A stretch of DNA of 64,000 nucleotides from Rana temporaria (GCF_905171775.1 NC_053491.1:134042483-134106482); one strand, 5' to 3'. Counted from the first letter of the stretch, positions 45,088 through 56,840 are shown. The notes: a model not told the origin generated them from the sequence alone. Numbers and translations are program-made.

Positions 45088-46029
45088 TTAACCACTTCAG
45101 CCCCGGAAGAATTTACCCCCTTCCTGACATTGGCCATTTTTTGTGTAACGGTACTGCGCCGCTTTACCTGACAATTGCGCAGTCGTGCGACGTTGTAACC
45201 AAACAAAATGTCCTTTTTTCCCCACAAATAGAGCATTCTTTTGGTGGCATTTGATCACCTCTGCAGTTTTTTTATTTTTGCGCTATAAACAAAAAATGAG
45301 TGATAATTTTGAAAAAAAAAACACAATATTTTGTACTTTCTTCTATAATAAATATCCCCAATTAAAAAAACAAAAACATTTCTTTCCTCAGTTTAGGCTG
45401 ATATGTATTCTTCTACATAGTTTTGTTAAAAAATAGCAATAAGTGAATATTGTTTTTTGTTGTTGTTTTTTTACTAGTAATGGCGACGATCAGTGATTTT
45501 TATCATGATTGCGGCACACAGATTGGACACTTTTGACACTTTTTTGGGACCATTAACATTTATACAGCGAACAGAGCTAAAAATAGCCACTGATTACTAT
45601 ATAAATGTCATTGGCAGGGAAGGGGTTAACACTAGGGGGCGATCAAGGGGTTAAATGTGTTCCCTAGGGTGTTCTAACTGTGGGGGTGATGGGACTGCCT
45701 AGGGGAAGAGACCAATCAGTGTTGCTACTTAGTAGGAGCACACAATCTGTCTCCTCTCCCCTGAGAGGACCGGGATTTGTGTGTTTACACACACAGATCC
45801 TGGATTTGTGTGTTTACACACACAGATCCCAGTTCTCGCTCTGTCACGAGCAATTGCGAATGCCCGACGGTCATCGTGCCCGCCGTGCATGCGCATCGGC
45901 TCTGGGTACACGCTGCGGGTGCCTGCTAAAGCCTCTTAAAGAGCTGATGTACAGCTACGACGACTCGCGCAGGGGAGCCAACCTGCCGCAGTACTGTATA
46001 ACTGCGGTGGCTGGTCCGGAAGCTGTTAG
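45088..46029 (+). mobile_element. Family E element E9
   Basis: Starts TTAACCACTTCAGCCCCGG, with all family blocks. Contains a local tandem of GGATTTGTGTGTTTACACAC at about 45772-45825. The right end is eroded. Confidence 0.8.
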
Positions 46030-46034
46030 AGGTT

Positions 46035-46740
46035 AGTGTAAGAATGTGAAAAAAATGTGTGTAAAGAAATAAGTGTTTTTGGTACCATATTTAGCGCAGT
46101 TTATATTTTTAAAGGCTGCAAGTAATTTCGATTTTACTTTATAATAGGTCTTAATAAAGCATGTAATAACCAAGTTATTTTTTTGTTTGTTTTTTGGCGT
46201 TCACAAAATAATTAAAACATTTTCTTTCATTATGCATAGTGCTTTAACCATTATTCCTTTCCTTATATTTAATATGTATCTAAGGAACATTTTGCCATGA
46301 TAATTTTTTTCATTGTGTCTTTGCTTTTATGCACACGATAAATTGTATGTAACTATGTAGGAGCTTGTATTCCAAGGTTACTTATTTTCAGAACACACAC
46401 ATGTCTTAGAATAGAAATGAATGACATCTGCAGCCAAATGTATTCTCATTGTTTAGTAGCTCGGACTGGTAGGCACTAAAGAATGTCTCAGTATTCAATC
46501 TGAATAATGCAGTGCTGATGAAAAAAGCATAATGCTACTGTAGATGATACAGAAATCATATAGCAAAAATATTATTTTTTTGCTAATGGATATTATGTCA
46601 TGAACCCATTAGAAACTTGCAAGGGCGATTTTAAAGTTGAAGAGTCTAACTCCATTACCAACTATTATTTATTTGGTTGTCCTTGAATATATATTTATTA
46701 TCAGATAAATGTAATATGTTATATTAATAACATAATTTAA
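46035..46740. other. AT-rich intronic DNA
   Basis: No gene or repeat recognised. Confidence 0.6.
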
Positions 46741-46742
46741 AT

Positions 46743-47513
46743 TACCATATTTATTGGCGTATAATGCGTGCCGGCGTATAACGCGCACCCCAATTTTAAG
46801 AGGGAATTTTCTGGAAAAAAATTATTGTTTTAGTCCAAATAGTAAATGCAGTTAAAATTAAAAATAAGATAAGCAGCAATGTACAGCAAGCAACTCAGAG
46901 AGCAGCTCATATGTTCAAGGAGATACACAGTACCTTAGGGCTTCTAGCTGTCAGCACTCTATGGTGGAAGGGAGGGAGCTAGAACTCTCAGATGCAGGCA
47001 GCGCTGACCGGGACTGTAGCGCGGCTTGGGGCTTCTATACCCAAATGTTCAGCAGTCTGTGGTGAAGGGGAGGGTGAGGAAACCATTAACGCGGGCAGCG
47101 TGGCAGCGCTGGCCGAGACTGTAGCGCGTACCTATGGCATACCTTGGAGGGGAAGGAGGGGGACAAGCGCCTGCCAGAAATCACCGCCGAAAATCACCGA
47201 GCCGTCATCTCCACTCGGCTCTCACTCGGCTGTCACGCCACACACGCACAGTCCCGCCTCCGCCATCGGTATTGGACCATCTCCTGTGACAGACAGAACA
47301 ATGGTCCAATGCTGGTGGCGGAGGCGGGACTGTGCGTGTGTGACGTGACAGCCAAGTGGAAGCCGACAGGAGATGACGGCTCAGTGATTTCCGGCGGGCG
47401 CTTGTCCCCCTCCTTCCCCTCCGAGGTATGCTATCGGCGTATAGCGCACACCCATGATTTCCCCCCTATTTTCAGGGGAAAAAAGTGCGCGGTATACGCC
47501 GATAAATACGGTA
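46743..47513. mobile_element. Terminal-inverted-repeat element family H, copy H1
   Basis: Ends TACCATATTTATTGGCGTAT and ATACGCCGATAAATACGGTA are inverted. Inside, GGCTGTCACGCCACACACGC and its inverse GCGTGTGTGACGTGACAGCC, with GGCGGAGGCGGGACTGTG, form a second hairpin at 47228-47355. The second copy is at 57743. Superfamily not assigned. Confidence 0.8.
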
Positions 47514-47819
47514 TAGTTTTTTTTTAACATGGTTAATTCATTATTAGAAACTTTGATTTAATTGTATTCCCCTATTAATGTATTGGCTGTTGTATGCTAA
47601 AGAAGCCTTACCATGATCCATTGGTATTTTTTTAGAGTTTGGCTTCACATGATTTTCTTGAGTGGCAACGGCCGTGGCTATTTCTATCCTTTATATTTTA
47701 TCAATGGAAAGTTATATAATCCTAAATAACTTGACCTGCTAGCAGTCCTTTTGCAGTGAAGATGTCCCAAGTGTGTCGAGATCCTACAGGGTAAATGACT
47801 GCACCAGCCAGGAAGACAC

Positions 47820-47889
47820 TGGCTGCAAAAAGTGCTTAGAGGCGATTCAGTTTGCATGCTTAACAATATAAAAGTCACTCATTCATTCA
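47820..47889 (+). mobile_element. L2/CR1-type LINE 3'-end fragment
   Basis: GCGATTCAGTTTGCATGC and TATAAAAGTCACTCATTCATTC match the 3' ends of the LINE copies at 6880-6937 and 61445-61500, including the (CATT)n tail. Confidence 0.75.
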
Positions 47890-48094
47890 AGTAATGGTAA
47901 TCTTTCAGAGCATGCATTTAATTATAATAAGATATTACATGACTGTAAAATATACTGTTTCCCAATGTCTTCAAGATTTCTGCATCTAATGTTTAACCCC
48001 TTTCCATTCTTTATGTGGGTCTTCACTCCAGGATTGGGAGGCATGACCTTGGCACACCACCTCCCCATGGATACACATATGCAGCATCTGGGCA

Positions 48095-48968
48095 TTAACC
48101 TCCCTGGCGATATGATTCTTTCAGAAAAAACATGCTGAAAGCGGTACAATTATTTGCAAGGAAATTTGGCGTTTTATACTGTAGGTCTGTAATTTTTAGG
48201 AATAACTCACTTAAATCTGACCAAACAAGATTCTAATAGGCATCCCGGGTATGACATTTTTTTAAAAACTAAATTATAAATTATAATATAATAAATAATT
48301 ATACATAATTATAACAAATAATAATATAATTCTAATAAAAATTATTCAATAATGTAATCAACTCAAAATCACTGAAATTTGCTGAGTTGCAGAATTGTTG
48401 CTGTCATTATTATTATTTTTTATGACGAATTTCCCCACAAATCGCTATCGCACAATTCTGCAAGTGATTATAATTTATTATCGCTGTTTTCTAGCTGATC
48501 TAAAACCATTTTTGACATAAAGGGACACTTTTGGTTGCTATGGACAATCTACAGTTTGCAGGCAGAAAAACAGGTTTTTATTATACAAAAGAACATGCAG
48601 GGCACTGGGCAGACCACTAGGGACAAGGGGGGTGTGTTTTTTTTTTTACATACAGTACTGTAATCTATAAGATTACAGTACACTGTATGTATAGTGTTTG
48701 TTTACTTTTTTGAATTTGGCGCCGATCTCCGCTCCCGTGCGTCATAACGTCGCAGGGAACGGAGATCGACGGCACAGGAGGACGCTGTGTGAATCGAGCG
48801 AGGTCCCGATCGCTCACACAGCGCAGTGACATCGCTGGATCCAAGAGAACGTAAGCCAGCACACGCTGCAGGCTCTGCATACCTACCCCGAGCGTGACTC
48901 GGGGTTACCGATTTTGGTCGAAAAAATCAACCCCGAGTCACGCTTGGGGTTACCGCCAGGGGGGTTAA
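48095..48968. mobile_element. TTAA-type element family F, copy F2 (complete)
   Basis: TTAACCTCCCTGGCG to CGCCAGGGGGGTTAA: inverted ends on TTAA. A very AT-rich middle (48270-48370), then GC-rich sequence with CCCCGAGTCACG/CGTGACTCGGGG hairpins at 48886-48945. No coding capacity. Probably piggyBac-type non-autonomous. Confidence 0.83.
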
Positions 48969-49371
48969 GGCCCATCTGCCCTGCCACTGCATATATGTAT
49001 TATGGCAGTGTGAATAGCTTATGTAAATCCTGTATAATAATAATAACCCCAATATCCTTCCATTTTGTAAATTATAAGTCAAAGTCCTTCAATTGGCCAG
49101 AATAGTACAGCTCTGACTGTATGTCTGACCCTCTATGGACATTAAACCTGCCAGTCATATAAACACCCCTACTGATATTGTGAATGGTAGCTAGGCAGAG
49201 ACACAACACTAGCATGGGTGTCTATGGGACCTGCAGCACTGATGCCTCAAGCAGGAGCTTTTAATTTTCCAGCCTTCTAAAAAAAAACTCTCTTTGGGCA
49301 CTTTGACACAAGTCTGCTGTTAACTGCTTAAAAAAGAGCTAACAAATACACTTTTGACCATTTGGACTTTG
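48969..49371. other. Intronic DNA, no gene seen
   Basis: No recognised repeat or coding potential. Confidence 0.55.
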
Positions 49372-49592
49372 GATGAAGTGCCACACAGTCAGTAATAAAA
49401 ACATAGGATAGATTTATTGAATATGCCAGCAATAAGACTGGGGAAAATGTCAAAATGCCAAACAGTTGGCCCAAGTGTACATATCCATTACATTGTTACA
49501 TGCAGTCATAAAATAATCCATAGTAGGTGTGTCATAGCATCTATGGTGACCCAACATGTTTTGTGAGTTCAGTCTCAATCTTCAGCGGTTGA
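49372..49592 (-). mobile_element. Hammerhead-like retroelement end P3
   Basis: On the minus strand: CTGAAGA (exact CUGANGA core) near 49585, stem II TGAG-loop-CTCA, then CAAAACATGTTGGGTC (GAAA changed to AAAA). About 130 nt later AATAAA (49418-49413) and GACTGTGTGGCACTTCATCC (49390-49371). Same architecture as P1 and P2. Confidence 0.5.
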
Positions 49593-49879
49593 TGGACATG
49601 ATCAATACAGTAAAATAGTAACAAGAAATAACATAATAACATAATAAAGAACATGGAAGTATGTCAAATAAATTGAGTTGTGGGAATCAAACTGAGGGAT
49701 CCACACTCACAAAGATGCAGGGTGCTGCGTGCCAAAGTGCCAAATACACTGAGTTCAGCCAAGGTAGTGCTGGCATGCAGGCTGCATACATGTTGCTGGT
49801 CTATCAGCCCACAGATCTATCTTAGGCTGCAGAGGAGGACATCACAGACCCCATATCTCTGGTGAAGTGTTTGTCAAAT

Positions 49880-50425
49880 GCCGCGTACACACGACCGTTT
49901 TCACGATGTGAAACATGACATTTTTTTTTAATGTCATTAAAAACAATCGTGTGTGGGCTCCAGAGCATTGTTCGGGACGTTAAAAATGGGCATTAAAAAT
50001 TTAGAACATACTCTAAATTTCCACGTTGTTTTTCACGTTGTCTTTTTTCACGTCATAAAAAATGGTCGTGTGTAGGCTTTAACGATGTGAAAAAACTTGC
50101 ATTCTCAGAAGCAAGTTATGAGACGGGAGCGCTCATTCTGGTAAAACTAGCGTTTATAATGGAGATTCATCACGCTGTAACAGACTGAAAAGCACGAATC
50201 GTCGCTCACCAAACTTTTACTAACACAAAATCAGCAAAAGCAGCCCCAAGGGTGGCGCCATCCGAATGGTACTTCCCCTTTATAGAGCCATCGTACGTGT
50301 TGTACGTCACCGCGCTTTGCTTGAGCATTTTTTTTTCACGATCGTGTGTAGGAAAGGCAGGCTTAACAAGAATCGGGTTGAAAAAAAAAATTCTAGACCA
50401 TTAAAAATGGTTGTGTGTACGCGGC
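49880..50425. mobile_element. MITE related to family B, copy B10
   Basis: Ends GCCGCGTACACACGACCG and GTGTGTACGCGGC. Inner inverted words ACGATGTGAAA/TTTCACGTT recur. The target duplication is unclear (AAA or TAA). Confidence 0.8.
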
Positions 50426-50489
50426 ATAAGAGACCCGCCACATACCCTCTGCAGTCTCAATACATCAAAGGGCATGTGAGTAAGAAGCA

Positions 50490-50720
50490 AACATTAGTAG
50501 CTTATATAGCAACCTGCTAGCAGATCTTCAAGCTTCTGTATCACCTGCTTCAGCTACAATACTGAAACAGATGCTACTGCTCTACACAAAGATATACAAT
50601 TTGATTTTCAAAAATCACATTCTCATATGGAATCCCACATATCCCAAATTGCTAAATACACTAACCACATTGAAACTAAAATGAGACTCACATAACGAGC
50701 TGGTGGTTACATTTCAGTAA
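50490..50720 (+). pseudogene. Possible Tx1-type ORF1 coiled-coil fragment
   Basis: The + frame reads DATALHKDIQFDFQKSHSHM and QIAKYTNHIETKM, resembling the coiled coil of Tx1 ORF1. No RNA-binding domain follows recognisably. Confidence 0.45.
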
Positions 50721-50724
50721 CAAG

Positions 50725-51520
50725 CCAGGGAAATCCAAATTAAACATGTTTATTATATTTTGATAGACATAGGCCTTATGTCTGCTAGTAAGAAGTTTAG
50801 TACTCTCCCAGATCCACATGCACAGTTTTTCGTGTTCTTTGATTTCTCAGATCCTCTTTAAGGCCAAATTACCAACCCATTGTATATAGCCAATTATTTT
50901 AGTAAATTCTAGGCCTCACTTTATAAATTGAAATATTCTTCAGGATTTCTCCCACACAATGAGCTGCAGATTACCATGGCAGATTGACGGCAGTCTCTCT
51001 AATTACTGACTTATTTGTCTCAGTCATTTATTGTTACCAGATACCCCTGTAGGTCTCACCTTCTTCCTTATTTGAGGATGTTGAGGTTATGTTTTACAAC
51101 AATGTTTTGACTCCCCTTTTCCTTTTGGATGTTCTATTTCCCCCATTCAACCATACAGTGAAACAGCAGCAAGCACAAAATGCACATTGGGTCTATTGGG
51201 TCTGTTCCACCATTGCATTGAGTGAGTGCAGACCCATTCCCCATAAAAAAGAACTTGGTGGGGAACAACAGACTGGCTGGCTATGTTACCTGGTGAAGTA
51301 TCCAGGGACAAGGGACATTGCCTTCACTTGCTTCCGGCCTTACCTTGCTGCTTTGTTAGAGCCTTCAATGTGTCATCTTCCTGTATGCTGACGCACACTC
51401 ACACCTCTCAGAAAACATTGAGCCACATTGTCTCTGGAGCCATTATCTCTTGGCAACACACACCCACCTGTTGCCAGGGGAGATCTGGCTTTTCCTCAGC
51501 TGTGGTTTGTTGACATTCAC
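50725..51520. other. Unassigned sequence
   Basis: A 100-codon open frame at 51089-51391 has no recognisable motif. It may belong to a decayed retroelement with the gag-like piece to its right. Confidence 0.35.
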
Positions 51521-51522
51521 AG

Positions 51523-51735
51523 TTATATAAATAGCAGTTTCTTAATAAATGTTATAGTCAGCAAAAGTTCTGATTTTAACTTGACATATTTAGTATCATC
51601 TTGATCCATCAACACATAAATCTCTTGTTGTTCTTCCAGGAGGTACCCTGCCCAGTGTTCTTTGGGCCATGTCTCTTGCATAGAAACCCATTCAAAGTTT
51701 TCTAGGAATTCTCCCAAGTCATCATTAGTTAACAT
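51523..51735 (-). pseudogene. Ty3-type (SCAN-like) gag fragment
   Basis: 70 codons with DDLGEFLENFEWVSMQETWP, then HWAGYL and YVKLKSELL. The pattern FLxxFExxxxxxxWPxxxWAxxL is that of the capsid region of Ty3/Metaviridae gag proteins and of the vertebrate SCAN domain derived from it. No pol or zinc knuckle is seen, so this is a short dead relic. Confidence 0.6.
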
Positions 51736-51871
51736 TATTCACAAAAATGTAGCTGGCCTACTTGTACCCTCATTAATACAGGCACCAGCAATTGCCTCAT
51801 GTTCCTCTTTTACTGCAAAGAGCTGTCTTTCCACTGGACAGCTGGATTTACTGCTGACAAATTACTTTTAC

Positions 51872-52908
51872 ACCCATCCAAGTTTAAACCAAGCAATGGG
51901 GAAGAAAGAGGATTTACGTGACTTTGAACATGGCATGGTTGTTGGTGCCAGATGGGCTGGTCTGAGTACTTCTAAAACTGCTGATCTACTTTGTTTTTCT
52001 CGCACAACCTGCTCTAGGGTTTATAGAGAAATTATCCAGTGTGCGTCAGTTGTGTTGACGAACATGCCTTGTTGATGTCAGAGGAGAATAGGGAGATTGG
52101 AAGATAGAAAGGCAAAAGTAACTCAAATAACCATGTGTTACAACCATGGTATGTAGAATACCATCTCTGAATGCACAACACATCGAACCTTGAAGCAGAT
52201 GGGCTACAGCAGCAGAAGACCACACCAGGTGCCACTCCTGTCAAAACAGGTAACTGAGGCTACAATTCGCACAGACTCACCAAAATTGGACAGTAGAAGT
52301 TTGGAAAAACATTGCCTGGTCTAATGAGTCTTGATTTCAGCTGCAACATTCAGATTATAGGGTCATAATTTGGCATAAGCAACATGAAAGCATGGATACA
52401 TCTTGCCTTGTATCAATGGTTCAGGCTGGTGGTGGTGTAATAGTGTTGTCCCCTTAGTATCAATTGAGCATCATTTAAATGCCACAGCCTACCTGAGTAT
52501 TGTTGCTGACCATGTCCATCCCTTTATGACTACAGTGTACTCATCTTCTAAAGGCTACTTCCAGTAGGATAATGCATCATGTCACAAAGCTCAAATCATC
52601 TCAAACTGGTTTCTGGAACATGACAAAGTGTTTGTTGTACTCAATTGGCCTCCACAGTCACCAGATCTCAATCCAACAGAGCACCTTTGGAATGTAGTGG
52701 AGCGGGAAATTTGCATCATGGATATGCAGTCGACAAATGTGGAGCAACTGCATGATGCTATCAAGTCAATATGGATCAAAATCTCTGAGAAAAGTTTCCA
52801 ACAACTTGTTGAAATTATGCCAAGAAGAATTAAAGCAGTTCTGAAGGCAAAAGGGGGTCCAGCCTGTTACCATCAAGTTGTCCATAATAAAGTGGCCAGT
52901 GAGTGTAG
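51872..52908 (+). mobile_element. Tc1-type transposon T2, diverged
   Basis: Same family as T1. The right end is AATAAAGTGGCCAGTGAG; the left terminal repeat is lost. The frame starts MGKKEDLRDFEHGMVVGARW and is broken several times before IFHH. Confidence 0.85.
51897..52860 (+). pseudogene. Tc1-type transposase, broken
   Basis: The N-terminal helix-turn-helix (GMVVGARWAGLSTSKTADLL) lies in one frame to about 52070. After frameshifts, QMGYSSRRPHQVPLL and the catalytic part follow: VLNWPPQSPDLNPTEHLWNV holds the third acidic block, and the second block reads QDNA interrupted by a stop (TAGGATAATGCA near 52565). Ends LKAKGGPACYHQV. The enzyme would cut and paste its own element; this copy cannot. 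Confidence 0.82.
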
Positions 52909-52909
52909 T

Positions 52910-54798
52910 TCATCACACTGGAACTTACTTACAGTGGAGATAAGCAGCCTCCAAGCAGAAGGAACTCCCAATTCTGCCTGCATCTTTCACCATATGTCAG
53001 AGTTTAGCTTCAAGCACTCATTCTACTCACCAACTTGCATCTTAGGGTTTTTGCCCACTTTTATTTAAAAGAACATTTCTGGTACAGAAAGGTTTCTCTC
53101 GCAGGGCAGCCATCATCACATAGAACACAACACAATGCAATGCTTTAACATCCTCATAATATTAGTTATTACCCTCAGACCCATAGTCTTTTGACATGCA
53201 ATGGATAGTCCATGTGACATAGCATCAGCTTCTATAAGAGCAGTGTGTACAGCAAGCTTTTACAAAGCATTTGCTGAGCTTTCAGCAATCTGTTGAAGCT
53301 TTTAAGGTACTTTTTAGCTTCAGTTTGAAATGTTAAACACAGATGTCAAAGGGAGTCCTGATTGTTCCCTCACTGCCCAAGTGAGTTTTCCCACCGCTGG
53401 AGTATTTTAGAGAGGACATGGCCACTGGCACTTCAGTGATGTGTACACCCGAACAAGGATCCTAGCAAGTTAATCAGAATAAGAGAAACTTGTCATGTAA
53501 TTGTGGCTTCAGGCAAGCAAAACTAGTGTTTGGGTGGTATTGTTCTTTTATATCAGCAGTTAGTTTGGTGGGGGGGGGGGGGGGTATTGCTAATATCCTG
53601 TAGTTGGGCTTTAAAGGGTTTAATATAGCTTGTTTGAAGCTTGTTAAGAGCTTTTCTAAAGTTGAAGCCTTCAGAGGGGTTTTCTGCAGGTTCCTCATTT
53701 TTACCAGTGACGACAGTGTTGTTACTGTAGTAGGAAGTGAGGGAATATCTAAAAAAAATCACTGAGGTTTTGGCCTTCCCCTTACTAATAAAAGTAAACA
53801 CAATATTTCCCAGCACACTTACCAGCCAGCCTGCAGAACAACCAATTTGGCCCTGTCTAACAGTGTTAAAAACAGAGTTTTGGTTGCACACATACTACTA
53901 ATAATTACTAATAAAGGTGTTTTTATTTCCATTTTGCCCCTGTTATCGAGATTTATGTGGCATAAATTAGGAAAAATCTCCCACAGACAGCAATTAAACT
54001 AATCAATAATAACAATCAAGAGAGATAAGGGTCAGTCCTTTAAATTAGTAACAAGTAATTTTATATTTCATTTGTCAATGGTTCTGCCAAATTAGTTGTT
54101 CTGAAGTATAACTCTGTTTTATTAGTTTAATTTTCTTCCCTAAGTTGTGCCAGAATATTACGCAATTGCTGTTTTATCAAGAAACACATTATATCACAGT
54201 TAACTATATATATAATTTTGTAGTATATTTTAAAGTTGTTCTAGTCTAAGATTCTAGTTTAATTCTGCACTTTTTTTGAGATATAGTACATTCTTATTGT
54301 TTCCTTATTTTATTGTGAAGATAATAAAATAATCAAATACCCAAAAGGATGTTTCAGCCCCATCCAGTATTGTCTGCCTTTTGGGAGGTGAATGTAGACT
54401 CTTCACTTAGTCTCTGGCTTCTGTCTTCAGACAAGCAGTCTTTTCAGTTTATACATAAACATGTACATTATGTTAAAAACCTCCAGACAGGCTGTGCAAT
54501 TCTAAAAGCACACAGATTCTTTTTATTATGGAAACTGACAATATCAGGTCCTTGATAAAATCTAAGCACTTTTCAGTTTCCATAATACATTTCATGCTCA
54601 TGTACAGAAACACAAGTTAGCACAATGTTACCGCTTTTCATTTCCAGCAATCTTTTTTCGTTTTTCATGTAACCCTATTAAACATGAGTTAAACATGATC
54701 TGTAGAAAATCTCTCATTGTGTGCAAAACAGGCAAAATAAAATTATGCTTTAAACATAAACATCTGTTCTAATATTTGTTGAGAATTCAAGGATCCTT
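52910..54798. other. Intronic DNA, no gene seen
   Basis: Contains a 14-nt G run (53570-53583). No recognised repeats or exon. Confidence 0.55.
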
Positions 54799-54799
54799 A

Positions 54800-55678
54800 T
54801 GTGTAATGTTGCTGTTGTTGTTGTTCAATCGTTTAGCCATGTCAGACTCTTTGTGACCTCATGGACCATAGCGCGTGAGGCTTTTCTGTTCTCCACTGCC
54901 TCCCGGAGCTTGCATAACTTCATGTTCATCGTTTCGATAATGCTATCTATCCATCTTGTTTTCTGTCGTCCTCTTCTCCTTTTTCCTTCCTTGTTTTCCA
55001 GCATCAGGGTCTTTTCCAATGAGTGCTCTCTTCGCATTAAGTAGACAAAGTATTTGAATTTGAGCTTCCCGGATCTGTCCCTCCAGTGAAATTTCAGGGT
55101 TGATTCCCTTTAGGATTGACTGGTTTCATCTTCTTGCCGCCCAAGGGACATTCTCAAGTCTTCTCTAACACCATAGTTCAACAGCATCAATTCTTTGACG
55201 TTCAGCCTTCCTTATAGTCCATCTTTCACAGCCATAAGTTACTACTGGAAATACCATAGCTTTGACTATACGGGACTTTATTGGTAGGGTAATGTCTCTG
55301 CTTTTTATGATGTTGTTTAGGTTTACCATTGCTTTCCTCCCAAGAAGCAACTGTCTCTTAATTCCATGGCTACAGTCACCATCTGCCGTGATCTAGGAAG
55401 ATAAAGTCTGTCACTGTATCCATTTCTTCTCCTTCTGTTTGCCAAGGATTAATGTAATGATCTTAGTTCTCTTAATGTTCAATTTCAGGCCAGCTTTTTT
55501 GCTCTCCTCTTTCACCTTCATTAAGACACTCTTTTGTTTTTATTAACTTTTTGCCATTAGTGTGGTATCATCTGCATGTTATTATATCTCATATCTCAGG
55601 CTGTGGATTATTCTCCCTGTGATCTTAATTGCGGCTTGTGATTCCTAAATCCTGGCATTTTGCTTGATGTACTCTGCA
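54800..55678 (-). mobile_element. BovB/RTE-type LINE 3' fragment
   Basis: A 5'-truncated non-LTR retrotransposon in minus orientation. Its 3' end has GATTGAACAACAACAACAG, the (AAC)n-type tail of BovB. Coding traces: KVKEESKKAGLKLNIKRTKI, DTVTDFIFL, DGDCSHGIKRQLLLGRKAMV, SRDITLPIKSRIVKAMVFPV, TYGCERWTIRKAERQRIDAV, KRRRGRQKTRWIDSIIETMN and VHEVTKSLTWLND. The element abuts a Tc1 terminus at 55679. Confidence 0.9.
54825..55640 (-). pseudogene. BovB/RTE reverse transcriptase C-terminal half
   Basis: Order on the minus strand: remnants of the ADDTTLM-type catalytic block (frame-broken near 55580), then the thumb/linker (LLLGRKAMVNLNNIIKSRDI), YGCERWTIRKAE, and the C-terminal RRRGRQKTRWIDSII block. 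Several frameshifts and stops. BovB is a RTE-clade LINE known from squamates, ruminants and, through horizontal transfer, some frogs. No endonuclease part is present. Confidence 0.87.
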
Positions 55679-56018
55679 TACGGTGCCTTGAAAAATTATC
55701 CATACCCCTTGACATTTTTCGAACTTTGTCATGTTACAACCAAAACATGTATTTAATTGGGATTGTATGTGATAGACCAACACAAAGTGGCACATAATTG
55801 TGAAGTGGATGGAAAATGATAAATGGTTTTCATTTTTTTACAAATAAATATGTGAAAAGTATGGCGTGCATTTGTATTCAGACCCCCTGAGTCAATACTT
55901 TGTAGAACCACCTTTAACTTAAATTACAACTATAAGCCTTTTTGAGGATGTCTCTACCAGCTTTGTACATCTAGAGAGTGACATTTTTGCCCATTCTTCT
56001 TTGTAAAATAGCTCAAGC
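55679..56018 (+). mobile_element. Tc1-type transposon end T5
   Basis: TACGGTGCCTTGAAAAATTA, GTCATGTTACAACCAAAAC and GACCAACACAAAGTGGCAC are the long terminal repeat of a Tc1 family of fish and amphibians. Only one end and part of the following sequence (CCCATTCTTCTTTGTAAAA) remain. Confidence 0.8.
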
Positions 56019-56019
56019 T

Positions 56020-56830
56020 CAGGGCGTGGTTTGACCTTGTGTGAATATGGCAGCCTGAAGCATGAGCTCCCGCTGCAACAGGTTTATATTCTGGCCCAAC
56101 AGAGGTTTAGAGCACCCGATTTAACCCAAAAGCATGAGGACAGCATCCTGAAGCTCATTGGCCACCCGATCACGTTCACCCTGTGAGTCGGGCCGCAGAT
56201 TAACCAAGAGCATTCTGGAGATTTTTGGGACCCAGACAAGCAATATGGCATCTCAGCGGCAGCTGACAAAAAAGACACACTGACCACCACCATCTTGGAT
56301 CTATTGACATCCAGGCACTGGCAAGGAGAGTGCATGAACTGGAGAGATGACACTGCAACAAGGAACAGCTTTCTGCCATGTGAACCACAGAGTGGACACA
56401 CACACACACACAATGCAACTGAGAGATCCCCAGCAAAATGTAGAGGATCTTGACAACGGGGGTAGGCGACACAACCTTTGTGTCCATGGGCTACCTGAAT
56501 CAGTAGATACTGATAAACTTTCCCCCATGGTGGTGGGAATTTTCAATAACCTCCTCGACAGGCCACTCACAACACCTATTGTGATAGAGTTGTTACACTG
56601 CGCTCTCAGACCCAAAGGGAGATAAACCGACCCTCTACGGGATGTAGTATGCTGTATATTCTTCTGCCAAAGAAAACTACCCTTTTAGTGCCAGATATAA
56701 TGAAGACATCTCCCAGGCTGGGCCCTTATTGTGGATACCTACTAGCAGCAAGCAAGAAGGTTCCCCAATGCTAAAATCCCAGGCTGTATCCCTATTCTCT
56801 CTTACAGGCCTAGACAACCATCAATAAAAC
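56020..56830 (+). pseudogene. Tx1-type LINE 5' region and ORF1 fragment
   Basis: The leader resembles AGGGCGTGGTTTGACC...GGCAGCCTGAAGCATGAGC. An ORF1 fragment is readable at 56347-56625: NVEDLDNGGRRHNLCVHGLP, ESVDTDKL, FNNLLDRP, ALRPKG. That is the end of the coiled coil and the RNA-binding domain of a Tx1-type ORF1. The upstream part (ATGGCATCTCAGCGGC at 56245) is frame-broken. Confidence 0.72.
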
Positions 56831-56840
56831 ATTTGCTTTA

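Noticed and set aside
51089..51391. 100-codon + strand frame
   Set aside because: No motif, no splice context in frame with the channel gene, and no similarity recognised.
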